In this document: positions 16,652 to 24,892 of the stretch, piece after piece | Layout of the letters: each line of letters starts with the position of its first letter | Position numbering within the stretch: the stretch's first letter is position 1 | Origin: PALSA-505 sp035308365 | Lineage (GTDB): Bacteria; Actinomycetota; Actinomycetes; Streptosporangiales; Streptosporangiaceae | Direction of reading: 5' to 3' | Assembly (NCBI GenBank): GCA_035308365.1 | Contig: DATGGU010000101.1 | Coordinates: 4,360 to 68,359 of the forward strand | DNA: 64,000 nucleotides | The notes under the pieces: generated by a model | Database searches by the model: none | What the model saw: the letters and a program-made list of their open reading frames with translations, nothing else | Told to the model about the DNA's origin: nothing | Program-made: the position numbers and the translations under genes

Positions 16652-17002
16652 ATGACTGTGCAGGACCAGGCCACCGAGCAGGGAATCATCCTCACTGATG
16701 TGGCCGCGGCCAAGGTGAGCAGCCTGCTGGCCCAGGAGGGCCGTGACGACCTGAGGCTGCGTGTCGCCGTCCAGCCCGGTGGCTGCTCCGGTCTGCGTTA
16801 CCAGCTCTACTTCGACGAGCGTGAGGTCGAGGGCGATCTGGTCCGCGAGTTCGGCGGCGTCGAGGTCGTCACGGACAAGATGAGCGCCCCCTACCTGATG
16901 GGAGCGACCATCGACTACGTGGACACGATCGAGAAGCAGGGCTTCACGATCGACAACCCGAACGCTACCGGCTCCTGCGCCTGCGGCGACTCGTTCCACT
17001 GA
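16652..17002 (+). CDS. erpA: IscA/ErpA-type iron-sulfur cluster insertion protein
   Basis: A 116-residue A-type carrier. The three cluster-binding cysteines are present: Cys in VQPGGCSGLRYQ and the CxC pair in TGSCACGDSF near the C-terminus. DEREVEGDLVREFGG and VDTIEKQGFTIDNPNA are standard. It should deliver Fe-S clusters to apoproteins such as the Rieske subunit and other oxidoreductases. The ErpA name is by resemblance to actinobacterial annotation; IscA is an alternative. It stands alone with its own 129-bp upstream region, 54 bp before a PfkB kinase. Confidence 0.92.
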   Translation: MTVQDQATEQGIILTDVAAAKVSSLLAQEGRDDLRLRVAVQPGGCSGLRYQLYFDEREVEGDLVREFGGVEVVTDKMSAPYLMGATIDYVDTIEKQGFTIDNPNATGSCACGDSFH

Positions 17003-17056
17003 CCAGTATTCACCCCTTACCTTCCCCGAGGTTCCTGACGGCTGGATGCTGCGTCG

Positions 17057-18037
17057 ATGCGTATTGCCGTGACCGGGTCGATCGCGACCGATCACCTGAT
17101 GACCTTTCCGGGCAGCTTTGCCGAGCAGCTCATGCCGGACATGCTGGACAAGGTGGCCCTGTCCTTCCTGGTCGATGGCCTGGAGATCCGCCGGGGCGGG
17201 GTGGCCGCGAACATCGCGTTCGGACTCGGCTGCCTCGGCCTGCGCCCCGTCCTGGTGGGTTCGGTCGGCCGTGACTTCGCCGAGTATCGCTCCTGGCTGA
17301 TTGCGCACGGCGTGGACACCAGCGGGGTCAGGGAGTCCACCCTGCGGCACACCGCCAGGTTTACCAACACGACCGACCTGCACGGCGCCCACATCGGGTC
17401 GTTCTACACCGGGGCGATGGCCGAGGACTCATCCATCGACCTGGCACCGATCGCCGGGCAGGTCGGCGGCATCGACCTGATCCTGATCGGGGCCGGCGAT
17501 CCCGAGGCCATGTTGCGCTTCACCGTGCAGTGCCGCGAGCTTGGCATCGCGTTCGCCACCGACACATCCTGGCAGGTCGCCCGGCTCGACGGTCCCGACG
17601 TGCGCGCCCTGCTCGACGGCGCCGACTACCTTTTCGCCAACGAGTACGAGGCGGCGCTGACCGAGCAGAAGACCGGCTGGACCGCCGAGGAAATTACCGC
17701 CCGGGTCCGGGTGCGGGTGACGACGCTCGGCAAGGGCGGGGCCAGGGTGGACCGGGCTGGGCAGCCGCCGCTGCTGGTCCCCGCCGTGGCGGTGGAGCCG
17801 CGGGAGACGACCGGAGCCGGGGATGCGTTCCGCGCCGGTTTCCTGGCCGCCATCGCCCGTGACCTCGGCCTGGAGCGCGCCGCCCAGCTGGGCAACCTGA
17901 TCGCGGCCTGCTCGCTTGAAACCGTCGGCCCGCAGGAGTATGAGCTGAAGCCGGAGCCGCTGACCGCCAGGTTCGCGGCCGCCTACGGCAGCGCGGCCGG
18001 TGACGACCTGGCCGCCCTGCTCGCCTCATCCTCCTAA
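17057..18037 (+). CDS. PfkB-family carbohydrate/nucleoside kinase
   Basis: A 326-residue ribokinase-fold kinase beginning MRIAVTGSIATDHLMTFPG. It has the first PfkB signature RRGGVAANIAFGLGCLGL and the second ETTGAGDAFRAGF with the catalytic Asp. Actinobacterial proteins with this N-terminus and the LIAACSLETVGPQEYEL tail are usually annotated as carbohydrate or adenosine kinases. The location just after an erpA-like gene is conserved from memory. The start ATG at 17057 fits the family. It is followed after 10 bp by a second PfkB kinase, probably in the same transcript. Confidence 0.88.
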   Translation: MRIAVTGSIATDHLMTFPGSFAEQLMPDMLDKVALSFLVDGLEIRRGGVAANIAFGLGCLGLRPVLVGSVGRDFAEYRSWLIAHGVDTSGVRESTLRHTARFTNTTDLHGAHIGSFYTGAMAEDSSIDLAPIAGQVGGIDLILIGAGDPEAMLRFTVQCRELGIAFATDTSWQVARLDGPDVRALLDGADYLFANEYEAALTEQKTGWTAEEITARVRVRVTTLGKGGARVDRAGQPPLLVPAVAVEPRETTGAGDAFRAGFLAAIARDLGLERAAQLGNLIAACSLETVGPQEYELKPEPLTARFAAAYGSAAGDDLAALLASSS

Positions 18038-18047
18038 GCTCTTTCAG

Positions 18048-19061
18048 GTGCTCTGCTGTCTGGGTGACCTGCTGCTCGACGTCGTAGTGGCAACCACGCC
18101 TTCCGGGCCGGAAAGACACCCTACGGCGCTTTCCGGGCCGGAAAGACACCCTACGGTGCTTTCTGGGCCGGAAAGACACCCTACGGCGGCCATGGGCCAG
18201 CATGGCGCGGATACGCCGTCGGCCACCACGGTGGGTGCTGGCGGCCAGGCCGCCAACGTCGCCGCCTGGGCCGTTGCACTGGGTGAGCAGGCCAGGCTGC
18301 TGGCCAAACGGGCGAATGACCTGGCCGGAGAGCTGATAACCGAGGATCTGCGGCGGCGTGGCGTCGACGTGGCCGGCCCGGTCATCAGCGGGTCCACCGG
18401 GGTCGTGGTGTCCGTGTCCGAGCGCGGCGGCGAGCGGACCATGCTCACCGACCGTGGGGTCTGCCCGCTGCTGTCCGTGGCCGAGCTGCGCGAGGAGTGG
18501 TTCCACGGCTGCGACCGGCTGCATCTGCCGCTCTACTCCCTGATCGACGCGCCGATCAGGGAAGCGGCCATCGAGGCAGCCCGGCGGGTCGGCCGGGTGA
18601 GCGTGGATCTGTCCTCGGTCACGGTGCTGCGGGAGATCGGCGCCGCCGAGGTGGACCGGCTGCTTGGCCTGGTCAAACCCGAGGTGATCTTCGGCAACGA
18701 ACGGGAGTCGGCCTTGCTGGCCCGGGAGGGCTGGAACACCGGCGCGCGGATCATGATCGAGAAGCTGGGCCCGGCCGGGGTCCGGGTGAACGGCAAGCTG
18801 TGGCAGGCCCGCCCGGCCGAGCCGGCCGACAGCACCGGAGCCGGTGACGCGTTCGCCGCGGGCTTCCTGGTCGGCGGCGTAGACCTCGGCCTGGAAGCCG
18901 CCGCCAGGGCCGTCAGCCACCTGGGAGCGATGCCGTTATGGGATCGGCAACCTCGCCCCGCCACAGGCATCGGTGTGACGTCGCTGCCGAATATGCGCCA
19001 GCTATGTCACAGCGGCACCGTATGGGGCGCAGCGAGGGAGGCGGGCGATGACCCTGGATGA
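18048..19061 (+). CDS. psuK: Pseudouridine kinase-like PfkB protein with in-frame repeat insertion
   Basis: A 337-residue PfkB kinase starting at a GTG with LCCLGDLLLDVVV. GAGGQAANVAAWAVALG is signature 1 and DSTGAGDAFAAGF signature 2. The gene overlaps psuG by 14 bp, which suggests it phosphorylates pseudouridine to supply PsuG. Directly after the first beta strand the protein carries three copies of a ten-residue unit (SGPERHPTxL), encoded by a 3 x 30-bp tandem repeat, where relatives have a short loop. This is the lid/substrate region, so the insertion could affect activity. The frame is intact, so the enzyme may still work. The pseudouridine assignment rests on the neighbour. Confidence 0.75.
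   Translation: MLCCLGDLLLDVVVATTPSGPERHPTALSGPERHPTVLSGPERHPTAAMGQHGADTPSATTVGAGGQAANVAAWAVALGEQARLLAKRANDLAGELITEDLRRRGVDVAGPVISGSTGVVVSVSERGGERTMLTDRGVCPLLSVAELREEWFHGCDRLHLPLYSLIDAPIREAAIEAARRVGRVSVDLSSVTVLREIGAAEVDRLLGLVKPEVIFGNERESALLAREGWNTGARIMIEKLGPAGVRVNGKLWQARPAEPADSTGAGDAFAAGFLVGGVDLGLEAAARAVSHLGAMPLWDRQPRPATGIGVTSLPNMRQLCHSGTVWGAAREAGDDPG
18101..18190 (+). repeat. 3 x 30-bp tandem repeat inside psuK
   Basis: Three perfectly spaced 30-bp units (18101-18130, 18131-18160, 18161-18190), each with TTCCGGGCCGGAAAGACACC followed by CTACGG. Differences between units are one to a few bases. Because 30 is divisible by three the reading frame survives, adding three ten-residue repeats to the kinase. 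A related three-unit array lies at 55035-55124; aligned units agree at 22 of 30 positions by my count, sharing GCTT, CCGGAA and CCCTACGG. No spacers are present, so it is not a CRISPR. Confidence 0.95.
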
Positions 19062-19959
19062 GGTGCTGCGGCCTTCCGCCGAGGTTGCCGAGGCGCTGGC
19101 CGCGGGCGAGCCGGTGGTGGCGCTGGAGACCACGCTCGTCTCGCACGGGTTTCCCGGTATGCGCGGGGTTGAGGTCGCGCTGGAATCCGAACGCCGGGTA
19201 CGCGCTGCGGGCGCGGTGCCCGCGACCGTGGCCGTGGTGGACGGTCAGATCCGGGCGGGGCTGGCCCCGGCCGTAATGGAGCGGCTGGCCGCCAGCCCGG
19301 ACGTACGCAAGGCAGGCCCGCGTGACCTCGCCGCCTGCGTGGTCAGCGGAGACCTCGGCGCGACTACCGTAGGCGGGACGCTGGCCGTCTGCAGGCTGGC
19401 CGGGATCCGGTTCATGGGCACCGGCGGGATCGGTGGCGTGCACCGGGGTTTCGCCAGGACGCTCGACATCTCCGCCGACCTGGCCCAGCTCGCCAGGACA
19501 CCGGCCCTGGTCGTGGCGTCCGGGCCGAAGTCGCTGCTCGACGTGCCGGCCACCGCCGAACTGCTGGAATCGCTGGGGGTTCCGGTGCTGGGCTGGCGCA
19601 CCGGCACGCTGCCCCGGTTCTACTCCGCGGCCGGCGGGCCGCCGGTCTCGGCCCGGGTGGACAGCGTGGCAGAGGCCGCGCGCGTCGCGGGCCTGCACTG
19701 GGAGCTGACCGGCGGGGGACTGCTGGTGGCGCGGCCACCCGGCCGGAGCCTGGACGTGGACGAGCTGACCGAGCGGGCGCTGGAAGCCGCCGGGCGAGCC
19801 GGAGCCACCGGCCAGGCGGTTACCCCGGCCGTGCTGGCGTACCTGCACGAGCAGACCGGCGGCGCGACCCTTGAGGTCAACGCGGAGCTGATCGCGGACA
19901 ATGCGGGGCTGGCCGCCGAGCTCGCCGTGGCTTACCCGGCGGCCAACCGGGCTACCTGA
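19048..19959 (+). CDS. psuG: Pseudouridine-5'-phosphate glycosidase
   Basis: A 303-residue member of the PsuG/IndA family, which reversibly splits pseudouridine 5'-phosphate into uracil and ribose 5-phosphate. Clear family blocks are VALETTLVSHGFP, AVVDGQIRAGL, RKAGPRDLAACV, GATTVGGTLAVCRLAGI and FMGTGGIGGVHRG. Residues of the metal and phosphate site lie in these blocks. It overlaps the end of the upstream kinase, forming a psuK-psuG pair for salvage of RNA-derived pseudouridine. The convergent protease remnant begins within 8 bp of its stop. Length and start fit the family. Confidence 0.93.
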   Translation: MTLDEVLRPSAEVAEALAAGEPVVALETTLVSHGFPGMRGVEVALESERRVRAAGAVPATVAVVDGQIRAGLAPAVMERLAASPDVRKAGPRDLAACVVSGDLGATTVGGTLAVCRLAGIRFMGTGGIGGVHRGFARTLDISADLAQLARTPALVVASGPKSLLDVPATAELLESLGVPVLGWRTGTLPRFYSAAGGPPVSARVDSVAEAARVAGLHWELTGGGLLVARPPGRSLDVDELTERALEAAGRAGATGQAVTPAVLAYLHEQTGGATLEVNAELIADNAGLAAELAVAYPAANRAT

Positions 19960-20232
19960 GCATGAAGGACTGGATGTAGCGGGCGGGGGAGCCGACGCCG
20001 GTGGCATCGTCATACCCCTTGACCGCGGGCAGCGCGGCCGCTCCCTCGCCGTCGATGCCAAGGGTCCGCCGGTCGCCCAGGACGGGTGGGTGTCGGCGAT
20101 CGTGTTCCGGTGGGTGGATGCCTGCGCGGCCGTGGCCGCGGTCAGCCCGCCCGCGAGCAGTACGCCCATGGCGGCCGCGGCCGTGGTAGGTGTCGCATGC
20201 ACATTCCTTTCCCTGGTAGGCAGGTGCGTCAA
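19952..20232 (-). pseudogene. Remnant of a secreted S53 (sedolisin-type) peptidase
   Basis: Two frames on the minus strand look like the two ends of one lost gene. The 5' frame from 20232 has a signal peptide (MGVLLAGGLTAATAAQAS) followed by NTIADTHPSWATGG, like the start of a sedolisin propeptide. About 160 bp later a different frame ends with LPAVKGYDDATGVGSPARYI, like a sedolisin C-terminus. The catalytic domain is missing, so a large internal deletion with frame change is inferred. The piece lies between psuG and ctaG. Family assignment is by pattern memory of short stretches and is tentative. Confidence 0.5.
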
Positions 20233-20265
20233 GTTCTATCACCGGACACGAGTAGCGTGACTGGC

Positions 20266-21267
20266 ATGGTCATCGCGCTCGCCGTGGGCTATCACGGGCC
20301 GCCACAGCTCACGCTGCCGCGCGCGATCGCGTCATGGACGTTCGACCCGTGGGCGTTCGGCATCGTGGCGGTGCTCGGCGCCGGCTACCTGGCCGCGGTC
20401 CGGCGGGTGCGCCGCTCGGGGCAGCCGTGGCCGGTCGCGCGGCTGGTCGCGTTCCTGGGCATCGGGCTGGGTGCGCTGGTCATCGCCACGATGTGGTGGA
20501 CGGGGGCGTACTCCGGTGTCCTGTTCTACGCGCGGGCGGCGCAGACGATCCTGCTGCTCCTGCTGACCCCGCTGTTCCTCGCCCTGGGCCGCCCACTCAC
20601 CCTGGCCATCGCCGCCCTGCCGGCCCACAAGGGCCAGCGTTTGCAGGCCATACTCTGCGGCCGCACCGCCAAGATCCTGACCTTCCCCGCGCTGTCCACC
20701 CTGGTGCTGGTCGCCGTCCCGTTCCTGGTCTACTTCACGCCCTGGTACACCGCCTACTTCCGCGGCGGCCCGGTGCGCGGGCTCACCTACCTGGCGCTGA
20801 TGGTCTGCGGCTACGTGTTCTTCTGGACGCTGATCCGGGTCGACCCGGTGCCCAAGGCCTACCCGTACCTCGTCTCGCTGTGGATCACCGGCGCCGAGGT
20901 GATCGGCGACGCGGTCCTCGGCATCGCGGTGATCAGCGACTCGCACCTCATCGGCGGCGCCTGGTACCAGGCGCTGGGCCGGCCCTGGGGGCCCAGCCTG
21001 CGGTTCGATCAGGCGCTCGGCGGCGGCACGCTGTGGGTGCTCGGTGACCTGATCGGCCTGCCATTCCTGGTCGCCCAGCTCATCCACATGATCAGGGAGG
21101 ACGAGTCGGAAGCCGAGGTGATCGACGCCGAGCTGGACGCCAGGGAAGCCGCACAGCCGGCCGACGGCGAGGCGGCGTCAGCGGACCGGCCCTGGTGGGA
21201 GTCCGACCCGCGCTTCACCCACCGGTTCAGCCCGGCCGAAGGCTCACCCGAACGGCCCGCTCAGTAG
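20266..21267 (+). CDS. ctaG: CtaG-type cytochrome c oxidase assembly protein
   Basis: A 333-residue membrane protein of the caa3_CtaG family. About seven hydrophobic helices are visible, with family stretches IATMWWTGAYSGVLFYARAA, RPLTLAIAALPAHKG and VFFWTLIRVDPVPK. It is expected to help copper delivery or CuA/CuB assembly of the aa3 oxidase, whose genes lie 500 bp downstream. The C-terminal 60 residues are acidic and cytoplasmic. The ATG at 20266 is used; a GTG nine bases earlier is possible. Its end overlaps the convergent tusA-like gene by 7 bp. Confidence 0.85.
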   Translation: MVIALAVGYHGPPQLTLPRAIASWTFDPWAFGIVAVLGAGYLAAVRRVRRSGQPWPVARLVAFLGIGLGALVIATMWWTGAYSGVLFYARAAQTILLLLLTPLFLALGRPLTLAIAALPAHKGQRLQAILCGRTAKILTFPALSTLVLVAVPFLVYFTPWYTAYFRGGPVRGLTYLALMVCGYVFFWTLIRVDPVPKAYPYLVSLWITGAEVIGDAVLGIAVISDSHLIGGAWYQALGRPWGPSLRFDQALGGGTLWVLGDLIGLPFLVAQLIHMIREDESEAEVIDAELDAREAAQPADGEAASADRPWWESDPRFTHRFSPAEGSPERPAQ

Positions 21268-21509
21268 CAGCGGCGCACCAGGAACGACCAGCCCTGCGGC
21301 AGGGCGGTCTCCACCACGAACTCGTGCGACTTCATTCCGCACCAGGCCGGCATGTCGGTGCGCGCGGCCGGATCGTCGGCCAGCACGGACACCAGCGAGC
21401 CGATCGGCACCTCCCGGATCCGCTCGGCCAGCATGATGATGGGAATGGGGCACTTCCGGCCGAGGGCATCGATGATCAGCGCCGGAGAGGGCGGCGTCGT
21501 GGTGGTCAT
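21261..21509 (-). CDS. TusA-family sulfurtransferase / sulfur carrier
   Basis: An 82-residue TusA/YedF-like protein. The defining Cys-Pro-x-Pro motif is in LGRKCPIPIIMLAERI, where Cys carries persulfide. The second family block SLVSVLADDPAARTDMPAWC follows. Such proteins pass sulfur to tRNA thiolation, molybdenum cofactor or redox pathways. The start at 21509 has AGAAGGTGACCAG upstream; an ATG six codons earlier is less likely. It is divergent from ctaC across 248 bp. Confidence 0.88.
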   Translation of the reverse strand: MTTTTPPSPALIIDALGRKCPIPIIMLAERIREVPIGSLVSVLADDPAARTDMPAWCGMKSHEFVVETALPQGWSFLVRRCY

Positions 21510-21757
21510 CTGGTCACCTTCTGTCAATCCTGTGGCGCCATCCTGTCACGAAGTACGCCCCTCCTTCCCAGGAACCGGGTCTGGCGTCCGCCCGACGATA
21601 CCGATACCCGGTCCCCGCCACGGCAACCACGGGGGTCGGCTGACCGGCCTGCCGTCGTTCGCGGTACTGTTTCCACGACACGCTGTAGGAGGAGCCGCGA
21701 CCGGCCACGAGCAACTCGGAGGCTCGCGGGCGGTAGCCATCCCTTGGAAGGCATCAG

Positions 21758-22603
21758 TTGAGTCCGATCCGCCGTTACCTGGGCACCCGGGGCGTTCCGG
21801 GCCAGGGGCCGCGCCGCCGCCGTCGCCGGTTCCTGCCGGCCGCCGCGCTTGGCCTGCTCGTACTCGCCCTGTCCGGCTGCAGCACCAGCCCCTGGATGCG
21901 GCTCGGTATGCCGAATCCGGTCACCAAGCAGGGCCAGACCATCCTCACCCTGTGGCAGGGCTCCTGGGTCGCGGCGGTCGCCGTGGGCGCGGTGGTCTGG
22001 GGCCTGATCCTGTGGGCCTGCGTCTTCCACCGCAAGCGCTCCGATGACCTGCCGCCCCAGGTCCGCTACAACATGCCGATCGAGGTCGTCTACACCGTCG
22101 TCCCGTTCATCCTGGTGGCCGTGCTGTTCTACTTCACCGCCAAGGACGAGAACTACATCGACGCGACGTCCGCCCATCCCGATGTGGTCGTCAACGTGAC
22201 CGGGTTCCAGTGGAGCTGGGAGTTCGCCTACCCGCAGTACAAGGTCCCCAACTCCGCGGGTGACGTGGCGTTCGTCGGGCAGCCCTATCCGGGGCCGCTG
22301 CCCACGCTGGTGATCCCCGAGCACGAGACCGTCAGGTTCACCCTGAACTCGCTGGATGTCGTCCACTCGTTCTGGATCCCGGAGTTCCTGTTCAAGCGTG
22401 ACGTCATTCCCGACCACACCAATTACTTCGAGGTCACCGCCACCAGGACCGGCACCTATACCGGCCGGTGCACCGAGCTGTGCGGCATCTACCACAGCCT
22501 GATGCTCTTCAAGGTGAAGATCGTGACTCCGCAGCAGTTCACCCAGTTCATGCACGCCGAACAGGCCATACAGGCCAAGCAGAAAGCCGGAGGTGCACAG
22601 TGA
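21758..22603 (+). CDS. ctaC: Cytochrome c oxidase subunit II
   Basis: A 281-residue aa3-type subunit II. A lipoprotein signal ends at lipobox LSGC (residues 36-40). Two transmembrane helices (about 65-90 and 105-130) precede the cupredoxin domain. CuA ligands are visible: His in DVVHSFWIPEF, the CxxxC pair in GRCTELCGIYHSLM with its His and Met. GFQWSWEFAYP is the electron-entry aromatic region. The start is a TTG with GGAAGG upstream. Its stop overlaps the ctaD start by 4 bp, giving a ctaC-ctaD-ctaF operon. Confidence 0.95.
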   Translation: MSPIRRYLGTRGVPGQGPRRRRRRFLPAAALGLLVLALSGCSTSPWMRLGMPNPVTKQGQTILTLWQGSWVAAVAVGAVVWGLILWACVFHRKRSDDLPPQVRYNMPIEVVYTVVPFILVAVLFYFTAKDENYIDATSAHPDVVVNVTGFQWSWEFAYPQYKVPNSAGDVAFVGQPYPGPLPTLVIPEHETVRFTLNSLDVVHSFWIPEFLFKRDVIPDHTNYFEVTATRTGTYTGRCTELCGIYHSLMLFKVKIVTPQQFTQFMHAEQAIQAKQKAGGAQ

Positions 22604-24345
22604 CCGCGGCCGGCCAAGCCGAGCACCCTGTCACGGACTTCCCGGCCCTGAGCCGCCCCCGCAAGGGCTCGGTTCTCGCCGCCTGGTTGTCCTCCACCGA
22701 CCACAAGGTCATCGGCTACCTGTACCTGATCACGTCGTTCTGCTTCTTCTTGTTCGGCGGCATCATGGCGATGATCATGCGGGCCCAGCTCATGGGCCCC
22801 AACAACCGCATCGTCTCCGACCAGCAGTTCAACGAGCTGTTCACCATGCACGGCACGATCATGCTGCTGCTGTTCGCCACCCCGCTGTTCGTCGGGTTCA
22901 CCAATGTGGTCATGCCGCTGCAGATCGGCGCGCCGGACGTGGCGTTCCCGCGGCTGAACCTGCTCAGCTACTACCTGTTCACCTTCGGCGGCCTGATCCT
23001 GCTGTTCAGCTTCCTGACGCCCGGTGGGTCGGCCTCGTTCGGCTGGTACGCCTATGCCCCGCTGACCAGTTCGGTGTACTCGCCGGGCATCGGCGCGGAC
23101 ATGTGGATCATGGGACTGACCCTGTCCGGTCTCAGCACGATCCTTGGCGGCGTCAACTTCATCACCACGATCTTCTGCATGCGGGCGCCCGGCATGACCA
23201 TGTTCCGGATGCCGATCTTCACCTGGAACGCCCTGCTGACCAGCATGCTCGCGCTGCTGGCCTTCCCGGTGCTGGCCGCCGCCCTGCTGGTGCTCGAGAT
23301 CGACCGCAAGCTCGGCGCGCACGTGTTCGACGCCTCCAGCGGCGGCGCGCTGCTGTGGCAGAACCTGTTCTGGTTCTTCGGCCATCCCGAGGTCTATATC
23401 GTCGCGTTGCCGTTCTTCGGCATCGTCACCGAGGTCATCCCGGTGTTCAGCCGCAAGCCGCTGTTCGGCTACAAGAGCCTGATCGGGGCGACGATCGCGA
23501 TCGCAGGTCTTTCGATGACCGTGTGGGCGCACCACATGTTCACCACCGGCGCCGTGCTGCTGCCGTTCTTCTCGTTCATGACGTTCCTCATCGCGATCCC
23601 GACCGGGGTGAAGTTCTTCAACTGGGTCGGCACGATGTGGCGTGGCCAGCTCAGCTTCGAGCCCGCGATGCTGTTCGCCATCGGCTTCCTGGTGACATTC
23701 CTGTTCGGCGGGCTGACCGGCATCATCCTGGCCTCGCCGCCGATGGACTTCCACGTCAGCGACACCTACTTCGTGGTTGCGCACTTCCACTACGTGCTGT
23801 TCGGCACCGTGGTGTTCGCCATGTTCGCGGGCTTCTACTTCTGGTGGCCCAAGATGACCGGGAAGATGCTGGACAACAGGCTGGGCAAGCTCCACTTCTG
23901 GACGCTGTTCTTCGGCTTCCACGGGACGTTCCTCGTGCAGCACTGGCTCGGCGTGATCGGCATGCCGCGCCGCATCGCGAACTACCCCGACCTGCCCGGG
24001 ATCGCGACCACGCTGAACGACATCTCCAGCATCAGCGCGTTCGTCCTGGGCGCGTCCACGTTCTTCTTCCTCTACAACGTGTACCGGACGGCGCGCTTCG
24101 GTGAGCGGGTCACCGCCGATGACCCGTGGGGTTACAGCAACTCGCTGGAGTGGGCGACATCCTGCCCGCCACCCCGGCACAACTTCACCAAGATGCCGCG
24201 GATCAGGTCCGAGCGGCCCGCGTTTGACCTGCACTACCCGCACGTCAAGCAGGGCCGGGCTTCGCTGGGGCTGAAGCAGACCGTCGCGGCCGGAGTACTG
24301 GGCTCGCCGTCCTCGACGGACATCAGCACCGGAGGTAACTCGTGA
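22600..24345 (+). CDS. ctaD: Cytochrome c oxidase subunit I
   Basis: A 581-residue haem-copper oxidase catalytic subunit with twelve transmembrane helices. Key sites are seen: haem-a His in TMHGTIMLLLF, CuB His plus the cross-linked Tyr in FFGHPEVYI, the CuB pair in WAHHMFTTG, and the haem ligands in VAHFHYVLFG. It reduces oxygen to water and pumps protons. The start is the GTG overlapping the ctaC stop; upstream codons in frame belong to ctaC. It overlaps ctaF by 4 bp. Confidence 0.97.
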   Translation: MTAAGQAEHPVTDFPALSRPRKGSVLAAWLSSTDHKVIGYLYLITSFCFFLFGGIMAMIMRAQLMGPNNRIVSDQQFNELFTMHGTIMLLLFATPLFVGFTNVVMPLQIGAPDVAFPRLNLLSYYLFTFGGLILLFSFLTPGGSASFGWYAYAPLTSSVYSPGIGADMWIMGLTLSGLSTILGGVNFITTIFCMRAPGMTMFRMPIFTWNALLTSMLALLAFPVLAAALLVLEIDRKLGAHVFDASSGGALLWQNLFWFFGHPEVYIVALPFFGIVTEVIPVFSRKPLFGYKSLIGATIAIAGLSMTVWAHHMFTTGAVLLPFFSFMTFLIAIPTGVKFFNWVGTMWRGQLSFEPAMLFAIGFLVTFLFGGLTGIILASPPMDFHVSDTYFVVAHFHYVLFGTVVFAMFAGFYFWWPKMTGKMLDNRLGKLHFWTLFFGFHGTFLVQHWLGVIGMPRRIANYPDLPGIATTLNDISSISAFVLGASTFFFLYNVYRTARFGERVTADDPWGYSNSLEWATSCPPPRHNFTKMPRIRSERPAFDLHYPHVKQGRASLGLKQTVAAGVLGSPSSTDISTGGNS

Positions 24346-24737
24346 GGGTAGAGGGCGGGCTGTTCATCGGCTGCGCCGTATTCTTCGGTGGCGCGGACAT
24401 CGTCTACTGGTACTTCTCGCACGACCCGACCGGCACCACGGCGCTCGCACTCGCCGTCGGCCTGGCCTTCCTCACCGGCTTCTACGTGCTGTTCACCGGC
24501 CGCCGCCTGCCGCGCCGCCCCGAGGACAACCTGGAAGGCGAGATCGAAGAGGGCACTGGCGAGCTGGGCTTCTTCAGCCCGCACAGCTGGTGGCCGCTCT
24601 TCCTCGGGCTCTCCTGCGGCCTCGCCGCCCTCGGCACCGCGATCGGCTGGTGGCTGTTCATGATCGGCATGCTGGCCGTGGTCTTCACCACCATCGGTTT
24701 CGTCTTCGAGTACTACCACGGCGAATTTTCGCACTGA
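24342..24737 (+). CDS. ctaF: Cytochrome c oxidase subunit IV (actinobacterial)
   Basis: A 131-residue membrane protein with four hydrophobic helices and the typical actinobacterial subunit IV pattern: a Gly-rich first helix, RRLPRRPEDNLEGEIEEGTG in the loop, then FSPHSWWPLFLGLS. It is a small accessory subunit of the aa3 oxidase in the bcc-aa3 supercomplex. The GTG start overlaps the ctaD stop. A hairpin-type repeat element begins about 40 bp after its stop and may act as the operon terminator. Confidence 0.92.
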   Translation: MRVEGGLFIGCAVFFGGADIVYWYFSHDPTGTTALALAVGLAFLTGFYVLFTGRRLPRRPEDNLEGEIEEGTGELGFFSPHSWWPLFLGLSCGLAALGTAIGWWLFMIGMLAVVFTTIGFVFEYYHGEFSH

Positions 24738-24776
24738 GCCTCGGCTGAGGGCGAACCCTGCTCGCAGGCCTACGGC

Positions 24777-24845
24777 CAGCTTCGCCGTGGCCGGGCTCAG
24801 GATTTTGCCCGGGGGCCGGGCCCCCGGAACCCCACGCTGGTGGCT
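24777..24845 (+). repeat. GC-hairpin intergenic element (copy at 24.8 kb)
   Basis: A diverged copy of the element seen between pspAA and htpX: TTCGCCGTGGCC, then ATTTTGCCC, a hairpin CCGGGGGCC-G-GGCCCCCGG at 24809-24827, then AACCCCACGCTGG. It lies between the convergent ctaF and the response-regulator gene. Its placement there would suit a bidirectional terminator. Function is inferred. Confidence 0.8.
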
Positions 24846-24892
24846 GAGGTGGGTGGATCGGCCTCCTATTGTGCCCGGTTGGATACTTGTTC

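Noticed and set aside
18101..18190. CRISPR-like array
   Set aside because: Three units directly abut with no spacers, and the repeats are translated in frame; the same holds for 55035-55124.
18913..20232. A 439-codon secreted protein antisense to psuG
   Set aside because: Only the first 60 codons look protein-like; the rest is the shadow of psuG. It is reported instead as a short protease remnant.
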